This document shows, piece after piece, positions 57,010 through 64,000 of a DNA stretch of 64,000 nucleotides. How positions within the stretch are numbered: position 1 is the stretch's first letter; the number at the start of each line of letters is the position of its first letter. Position numbers and translations under genes: made by a program. The DNA is from Pipra filicauda (Eukaryota; Chordata; Aves; Passeriformes; Pipridae). Under the pieces are notes generated by a model, which worked only from the letters and a program-made list of their open reading frames with translations, was not told the origin of the DNA and searched no databases. Location of the stretch: contig NW_024104439.1 of NCBI RefSeq assembly GCF_003945595.2, forward strand, positions 208,501 to 272,500, given 5' to 3'.

Positions 57010-59697
57010 AGAAAATCTACCCTCCCACACTGTAACTCCACTGACAACAGCGACCGAAGGTCTCAACATCCTGCAAATTTAAGAGGGAGATTTCAAAAGA
57101 TACATTACCTTTTCTCCATTCTCCATGGATCAATGTACTTCTGAGGTACAGCAATGCTGTTGAATCTGAATTTTTCTCTCACTTTGGCAGCCATATGTTA
57201 GCTCACCTGTCAGTTGTCTCTATTGAGTTATTATCATAAAAAAAATTATTAAAATACTATATATTTCTCATATACTTAAACTTCTTACATTTATTTTACA
57301 GGGGTTAGATATTTAACGGTTCTTACTGAAAGATTCTGTAGGATTTCAAATAATTTTTTGCATTTGGATTAGCCTATACATACTCCATCACTATTACCCC
57401 ACCGTTACATATTAAAATCTCCTTGCAGGGGAAGTCTCCTTTGGATTTAATCCCAGATACTAGAGAGAATATTATACTGTCTGTACTGTCCTTCTACACA
57501 TTAATCAGAAGTATTTGTTGATGAAATACTGTTCAGCTTAGTTTTCCACTGCAACTTTTTGCAGCAATTTAGTCATGCGCAGTCAGTTAGTTGCCTGTTC
57601 TTTGCCTTCTTTCTTATTCATTGATTTTATAGAATTGGCTCTCTGGGGCAATGTTGTGGCTGTCTAAATTATAGCACCACCCTAGGACTGAAATTATTAA
57701 ATGTTTTTATGAGCTTGGTGCTGAAAGGGGGGGATCTTGTTCCCTCTCATCTTTCCCTGCTTCAGTTCTCCTATCGCATCTCCAGAAATGTCAGTGAAGA
57801 AAACCCCATACTCAGAGGTAGTATTGTTCAGCTCTCATTGCTAAGATACGGTTAAAACTCAAGAACTGTTTAACACCTCAGAGCACTCTGCAGAAATATA
57901 ACTCTGTTTATCCACAGGGATAGGAGGAATAGATCCTTTTTCCCTCTGGGGTCAAATGAAAGTCTATCTCAAGTGTCAAAGGGTAAAAATATGCTAAAGA
58001 TGCAGTCTGTCTTTCCAGGAGATGACACCAAAATAAGGTATTAGCAAGGAGCTCACTCACAGTTATATTATATCTCTGATCTGTTCCCTTGTCCATGTCC
58101 TGCTGACACACACCACACTCGAAGCAGGGACTTCTCCTGACTTACTGTGTTTATGCCACATGGCAGCAGCTCTAGTTCTATAATAAGAAAAATCCCCAAA
58201 ATGTTGTGCAAATTCATGTTATGGGAGAAAAAAATGAGGCTGCATTAAACCATGGAACATTTCCCTGCTGTAACATACTTTCATTTAAATCATTGTTATC
58301 TAAGTGTTTTTCCAAGTTTAATATTAACATTAAAACTCTACTAAAAATACTACTTCTAGTCAAAGGGTAGGATGCCAGCTGAAATTTCTTCCCTCTGTAT
58401 CTGTTGATGACACAGCCCTCACTTGGAAGCTTAAACTGTAGAGCAACTATGACCCTCTGTCAAAATGCAGACCAGGTGAGACTTCTGCCTGAGACTTCTG
58501 CCCTTCTGGACGCTCTGTCCCACTTATAGAGCATCTCTGAAAACACCATCTGCTTAAGCAGCTTGTTTTTTCACCCAGGGAGGCTGAAATCCAGCCAGCG
58601 AAAAAATCTGCTTATGTAGATGAACTCTTCACTGGTTTATAGCTGCCACCTCTTAGCTCAGCGCTTCCTGGAAGGGTGATAAGGCTTAGTGTTGTCCTGG
58701 AGCACCAATTCCTGACTCACATAAAATACTCTAAGAACTATAAACCAAAGCCACAAATGCTCCTGCCCTTAAAATCTTCTCGTTGCTGCCGAAGGTGAAG
58801 GTGAAGGACCGGTGTGACAAGGAGTTCTCCTTTGTTCCAGGTCATTCCTTGTACAGGAACATACAGAGCCCTGAGCTGCACCCAGCAGCTATCCACCTAG
58901 TACTTCTTTTTCCAGAACTCCAGGCTCCCCCTCTTTGCCCTGTGGAATTTAATTGCTCTGCCTACGGGCAATCCAGAAGTTACCTTTTTCCGAGGCAGGG
59001 TTCTGGATCTCCGTCTCTATCCCCCGCCAGTTCCTCCAATGCTTTTTTTACTGGCTTTTGAACTATTTAATTAGCAGAAAGCAATACAAAATCAAGCTGC
59101 CAAAAAAAATCAAGCATGTAATTTCATTTTCGTATTGCAAAAAAGTCAGTTACCATAAATGTTGTGGTGGTAGACACTTTGCAACAATGAAACTAAATGG
59201 GTAGAGAGAGGCCAGTGCTTATTGAAGACTCTGAGACTGACAGGTCTGGTTTTTTCCCTCATCTTTCCCTTGCTAATTTTTCCCCTCTCTGTTATCCTAA
59301 TGCTAAAACCAGCAGAGGGTAGTGTCCTCAAATGCTCAGTGATGACAGTGTTTTGGCTGACCTCTCTTAATTCATATCTGTCTAATTTTTAGGACAAAGG
59401 TAACTGATGGAGAGTTTAGGTACTACAATAATAGGAAGGAAGCCGATCCGTTTTATGCACATCCCCATTTTCGAACTCCAGGGTCTGGGACGGGTCGGGC
59501 CGTCATCTGGCGTGGACCACACGCATTCGGGGTTGAACTCAGCTGCTGCTCCTGAGAAGTCCCTTCTCCCACAGGATGGCAGTGTTCTCCTTGATTTTAG
59601 CTCCAAGCTCAAGCTGACTGCAGAGAATTCCAACCACAGCTGCCTGGGCTGTCCTTGGCAGAAGCTCCAAAAAACCTGCTCCAAAGCAGCAGTGAGA

Positions 59698-59825
59698 CAC
59701 AGAATCGCAGAATATTCTGAGTTGGAAGGGACTCACAAGGATCATGGAGTCCAACTCTTATGTGAATGGCCCATACAGGGATTGAACCCACAACCTTGGT
59801 GTTATTAGCACCATGCTCTAACAAA
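59698..59825 (-). mobile_element. tRNA-Ile-derived SINE with CR1 tail (TguSINE1-like)
   Basis: Read on the minus strand, the left part is tRNA-like: GTTAGAGCATGGTGCTAATA gives the D-arm to anticodon region with an AAT anticodon (Ile). It is followed by a B-box GGTTCAATCC at 59788–59779 and TGTATGGGCC as a decayed acceptor end. It then continues into a CR1 3' end (AGAGTTGGACTCCATGATCC, CCCTTCCAACTCAGAATATT) ending ATTCTGCGATTCTGTG. A tRNA-Ile head fused to a CR1 tail matches the songbird SINE family TguSINE1. The 5' ~20 bases of the tRNA part are degraded. Confidence 0.8.
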
Positions 59826-62800
59826 CACACAGCAAGGCTGGAGGAAAGCTGAAGAAAAAAAGCAGAAATATTTAGGGCAAAAAAGTTAGCAAAAGTATTC
59901 TGTGTTTCAGAGGGCTTCCTCTCAACACAGGCATAAAAGTTACTGCTCCTTGCGTAACTTTTGACAACATGAAGACAGAGCTACTCATTAACTCACGTGA
60001 AAAAACAGGTTGAATATGGATGTATAAATTGCACTACTGTCTACAACCATCACAGTTCACTTAAATGCAGCGGATAAAATGACACAGGTAAAGATGGGTC
60101 GGTTAGATGCAGAAATCTTGCAACACCATTTAGTTCCTTTGATGTGCGTTCTCCTGAGATGTCTGGGCCTTTACTGGTGAAGATCATGCCTTAGACTCCC
60201 AGAAGAGCGTGAACTGGTTTTATACCTTCAAGTAGTTTTGTTATAACCACAAACATCTCACTGACTTTCTGAAGAGCCCAATTTCTGAGTGCTGAGGTTC
60301 ATCACTGTTTTGGCTAGGGGTGGTAGCAAACCAGAAGGATTTTCTTTTACAAATTGCAGAGGTTTGATCCCTGCAAAGGCTAGGTACATGGGCTCAGGGA
60401 ACTATTCCCATCTGTAACTTCAGAGCCTCACCACAGGGCCACAATTAAAATCTCAGTGTGGCCTGAAGACATTGTAATGTTTTACAAATAAAACACTGGA
60501 CCTTGGAAAAGCTGCTATTGATTGCGGGGGAGAACAGGTCTCACCAGGAAAGTGTCTCTGCCTGGTAGGGTGATTTGAAAGACGTGGGCAGAGTTGAGTT
60601 CTCCAGAATAAAGCCTGGAAGTCATTCTTCACTTGTAAATTTGAAATGGGTCCCGTACTTGATGTATCTCTCTCAAATTTCTGAGTAGAAAACTAGAGGA
60701 AACACAGCCCAAGGAAAAGCCCTTCTTAAGATGATTCAAGCATCCAGTGTCAGTCCAGTGCTGAACTGAAAGCAAATCATTCTTCATGGTGTGCATGAAA
60801 TCAGCAGGGATGAAAATTATCCTTGATATTATACCAATGAAATTGATTTCAATTGGGGAAAAATTTGCTCTGTCATGTCCAGTTAAGGAAAAAAAAAAGT
60901 AAAGCAAAGAAAAAAAGATCTCTAGTAACTGTAATTTACCAGGTAGCTCAATGGCATCTTATTCCTTTCAGTGTAAGGGTGCTCTTTCAAGGTTAGCCAG
61001 ACTAGTGTATAAATATGCAAGAAATAATGATGCAGAAACTGTCCATTTTTCTAATATGCACATTAAAATTTGGCTGCTGGGATAGATGCTAATGGAAGTA
61101 TTCTTGGTCCCAGCTTTATTTGATAGATTAATATGATATTCATATACAAAGCAAATGGATAGAAATACTCAGATTTATTGGAAAACGCAGCTTCTACCCA
61201 AATGTAAGGACAAATGGAGGATATGCTTTGCAGTATGTATAACATTTGGATTTAATAGGGAAATGTAATTTTAATGGTTATTTGTATCCCAGCCCTTATT
61301 CAATGCTATACTGAAGAAAGAGTTACAGGTTTCAAGTTTACAGCAGATTTCATAATGTTAAATCTAAGTCTGTTATTATTTCACATTTCCCAAACTCTAT
61401 TAATTAAAAAAAAAATTGAAAAAATTAAACACAAATATAGAGTATATTTATGTTATTTGTCACTGAATTTGGATTAAATATTTCAAAGTCTATAGTAGAA
61501 TAAAAGGCCTTAAATATTTCAGCATAAATGAAGTTAGCTTCAAAGGAAGAAATCCATTATGCATAAAGAGATGATATTTGCAGATAGGATGCAGAATTAG
61601 TGAGTATACAACCCAAAATACATAAAAACCAGAGGAAGAGAACACTTGAGCTGCACAGCAGTGTGAGATATAAGAGTAATCACCATGGGCTCCAAATTAT
61701 TTGAATTAGATAAATTTTATTAACTGGTAGACTGAGGATCTCTTTTGCAGCCTTTCTTTTGTAAATGCAGAAAGAAAACGAAATCAACACATTTCGTGAC
61801 TTAGAAGTTGGTAGCAGCCTTAAGAGGACAGTTTGTTTCTCAAGCATTTTTTTGGCAAGGGAGATGTGCTTGTTTCAACCTGAAGCTGTTCTTGCTGGAA
61901 TTTTTAGCATACCACATGCCAGAAAACTTCTCATATTGTTTGCAGGAGGCCCAGAGATACAACAGGTCTCTGCCCTTACCTCTGCTCAGTGTAAGTTAAA
62001 TGCTGCACACCAGACAAATATTTTCTTTCTGTGATGAAAAAAGTGTCAGGTGAAACTTTATTAACAGAGTCTGCCTCAACAGTGAGATTGGAAAGAATGA
62101 AATATCTTTCTGGAGCTAGGATTAGCAAGTCCTAAAGTCTTTTCAGTGCTTATTTTTTCTCATACATAAACTAAAATCACAGTTCTGTATAACTGGTAAT
62201 CTCTTTGGGATGTGAGGCAAAACTTGTGCTTCCTATCAGAGAAACAGCTTTCCAATGGCAAATCAATGAATTATTTTTATTCAGATGTAAAAATATACAT
62301 GTTGATAGTATTGTATGTTGATAGGTAAGGGCAGCAAAAATAAATGGCTGTTTAACTTCTGTATGTATTTTTTTACATTGAAGATCTGTATTTTGATTTC
62401 TAAACCAACGCTGAAATTGCCTAGTTTCCATAAAATCCATCTTCATGCCTTATCATTCTTCTGTGGGGTACAATTAACAGTACCTGTTGATTATGACCTG
62501 TAGAAGAGCTTCCTCCATTTGAAGGCTAAGCCCTACTAACTTCTTTGACATTAAACATACAGTTTGGCTCAGCTCTGCCAGGACTATGGATAAAGACTCT
62601 TCTCTCAGATGTTAGTGACATCGACACAAATCATCCAGTGCTGAGTTTGGCATCTTGACAGGCTAGAAAACTGATGCTTTGGATTTGTGACTCAGCAATC
62701 TATCTCAGCAGGATCATGAATCACCTGAATGGTTGTTACTTCATGCCTCTCATGGCCATGACTTGAGTCCAGCAGCAGAAATGCTTTGTACTGTGTCTAT

Positions 62801-64000
62801 CACTTACCTTTCTGCTTGGAAATAAAAAAAAATAAACAGGTTTTTTTATGGTTCCTTGAAAAATATTTTGTCTTCTGAGACCAATCTTAAAAAATCTTTG
62901 AAACTTTGCCATATGAAAGTATAGATCAATAGGTACCCAGCTGTCACCTGTGGCTGTTAACACTGTTACATATAACAGGTTTCAGGAGTATCTTTAAAAA
63001 AAGTAAAAAAGAATTCTGCCAGGAGGACAAATCATTTGACAGATTAGAAAGTGCGAGCCACATAAGTGTATGTGAGATGTACCTGTGCTTACAACCAAGC
63101 CCTACAAATTATCTTTATGATACCATTGAGTGTACAGAGCAAAGGGGAGAGCTGCCTATTCTCTAATGTCACCCCTTGATCAGCAGGAGCCTTCAGTTTT
63201 GGCTGATTCAGTGTGGCCGTGTTGTAATCCTTTTTGGCAGGGAGAGGTATTTACAACTTCCTAGCCCCTAAATAAAGCACCAAAGTTTGGAGTATTGTCT
63301 CTATCAGTTATTTGCACTCTGCAGCCAGAGAAAGGTTCCTCCAGGAGAAAATTTAATACACCCAAGTTAAATCTTGCTAAGTAAAACGTGAATTCTCACT
63401 GACACCACAGTGCAAGAGCAAAGCAATGACTCTGCTCCCTACAGCACCTGCAGTTTGGCTTCTTATTTCTACAGTGACTGTAACTGAAAATGCATTTAGG
63501 CTCTTTGATAAAAGACAATAGTCCTGTAAAAAATCATCATTGTTATTCATCTTTACTTATCTGGAAGTAAATTTGGTTCATATAAACAAGAGGTGTGGCC
63601 CCTAATGCAGCAGGGGCTGCCCCTGTAACAGACTGGCATGACATGAAAGGAAATTTGGGATGCACCAGAGCTGCCTCTGGTAGCCATTTGGCTCCAGCCT
63701 TCAGGCTGATGTGCCGTTTCCCTGCCCCCAGGCTCTGTCTGTGTTCCACAGTGGCAATACACAAGATCATTTTAATTCATCGAGTTCAGTGATGAATTAA
63801 GCCCAGGTAGAGCTCTGCAGTGTACCGCACTTGACTGCCCCAAGAGTGAGACATGGGAGCATATCCACCACTGACCTTCCAGAGGAGGACTGGAAGAAGC
63901 TGGAGCATGGGAACTTGCTCTGTAGCCACCTTGGTGGGATGACCTCCCAATAGCCAATATCATATATAACACTAAATTAGATTTTTTTACTGCCTAAATA

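Larger units (their letters stand above)
51319..64000 (+). other. CD38: CD38 intron 1 (partial)
   Basis: More than 12.6 kb of intron; intron 1 is also the longest in mammals. It contains a DR1-like hormone-receptor motif just after exon 1, a CR1 fragment (55201), a 23-bp tandem repeat (56930) and a tRNA-derived SINE (59698). No frame resembling CD38 exon 2 (C-x-x-I-W-E-A-F motif) was found on the plus strand. Confidence 0.8.

Noticed and set aside
59768..59822. A functional tRNA-Ile gene on the minus strand
   Set aside because: The 5' part of the tRNA (acceptor stem and D arm) is degraded, and the sequence runs directly into a CR1 tail, so it is a SINE.
61765..62034. Plus-strand frames considered as CD38 exon 2
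   Set aside because: No C-x-x-I-W-E-A-F or D-P-C motif, and no correctly phased acceptor; the frames do not align with the cyclase family.

Overview
The window is a piece of bird nuclear genome. It holds the conserved vertebrate block FBXL5 – BST1 – CD38. The evidence for a bird is CR1 retrotransposon copies ending in the ATTCTGTGATTCTGT / ATTCTATGATTCTATG tail, compact introns and vertebrate GT–AG splicing. One tRNA-Ile/CR1 composite SINE near 59.7 kb looks like the TguSINE1 type known from songbirds, so a passerine is likely. No prokaryotic system, CRISPR array or functional tRNA/rRNA gene was seen.

Layout. (1) 1–18889, minus strand: the 5' five coding exons of FBXL5, the iron/oxygen-sensing F-box protein. 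They encode the complete N-terminal hemerythrin domain and the F-box; the leucine-rich-repeat exons lie off the left edge. A CpG-island promoter surrounds exon 1 (about 18430–19270) and carries five exact-looking copies of a 25-bp minisatellite. (2) 18890–22550: short head-to-head intergenic region with a minus-oriented CR1. (3) 22551–35849, plus strand: a complete nine-exon BST1 (CD157) gene. I spliced it by hand into a 315-residue open frame with signal peptide, ten cyclase-family cysteines and a C-terminal GPI-anchor signal. (4) 35850–51079: 15 kb of intergenic DNA with old CR1 pieces, microsatellites and an LTR-like insertion nested inside an older repeat. (5) 51080–51318, plus strand: CD38 exon 1 under its own CpG island. 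The rest of the window is CD38 intron 1; no later CD38 exon was recognised before 64000.

How the genes relate. BST1 and CD38 are tandem paralogues: their first exons have matching sequence and end in the same splice phase. Both belong to the ADP-ribosyl cyclase/NAD glycohydrolase family at the cell surface, BST1 through a GPI anchor and CD38 through a type II membrane segment. FBXL5 is an unrelated, divergently transcribed neighbour that controls iron homeostasis through SCF-mediated degradation of IRP2.

Most interesting observation. In this bird BST1, the position of the family's catalytic glutamate (Glu226 of human CD38, in the L-E-A-W / I-E-I-W motif) reads valine (V218, GTT at 30177–30179). 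The fold, tryptophans, cysteines, signal peptide and GPI signal are intact. This suggests a pseudoenzyme that keeps a receptor or adhesion role. Further observations are a frame-preserving candidate cassette exon inside the FBXL5 hemerythrin domain, a tandem 3' splice site at BST1 exon 6, and a CpG-retaining block with a perfect CRE in FBXL5 intron 1. All homology calls are from recognition by eye; no database search was run.
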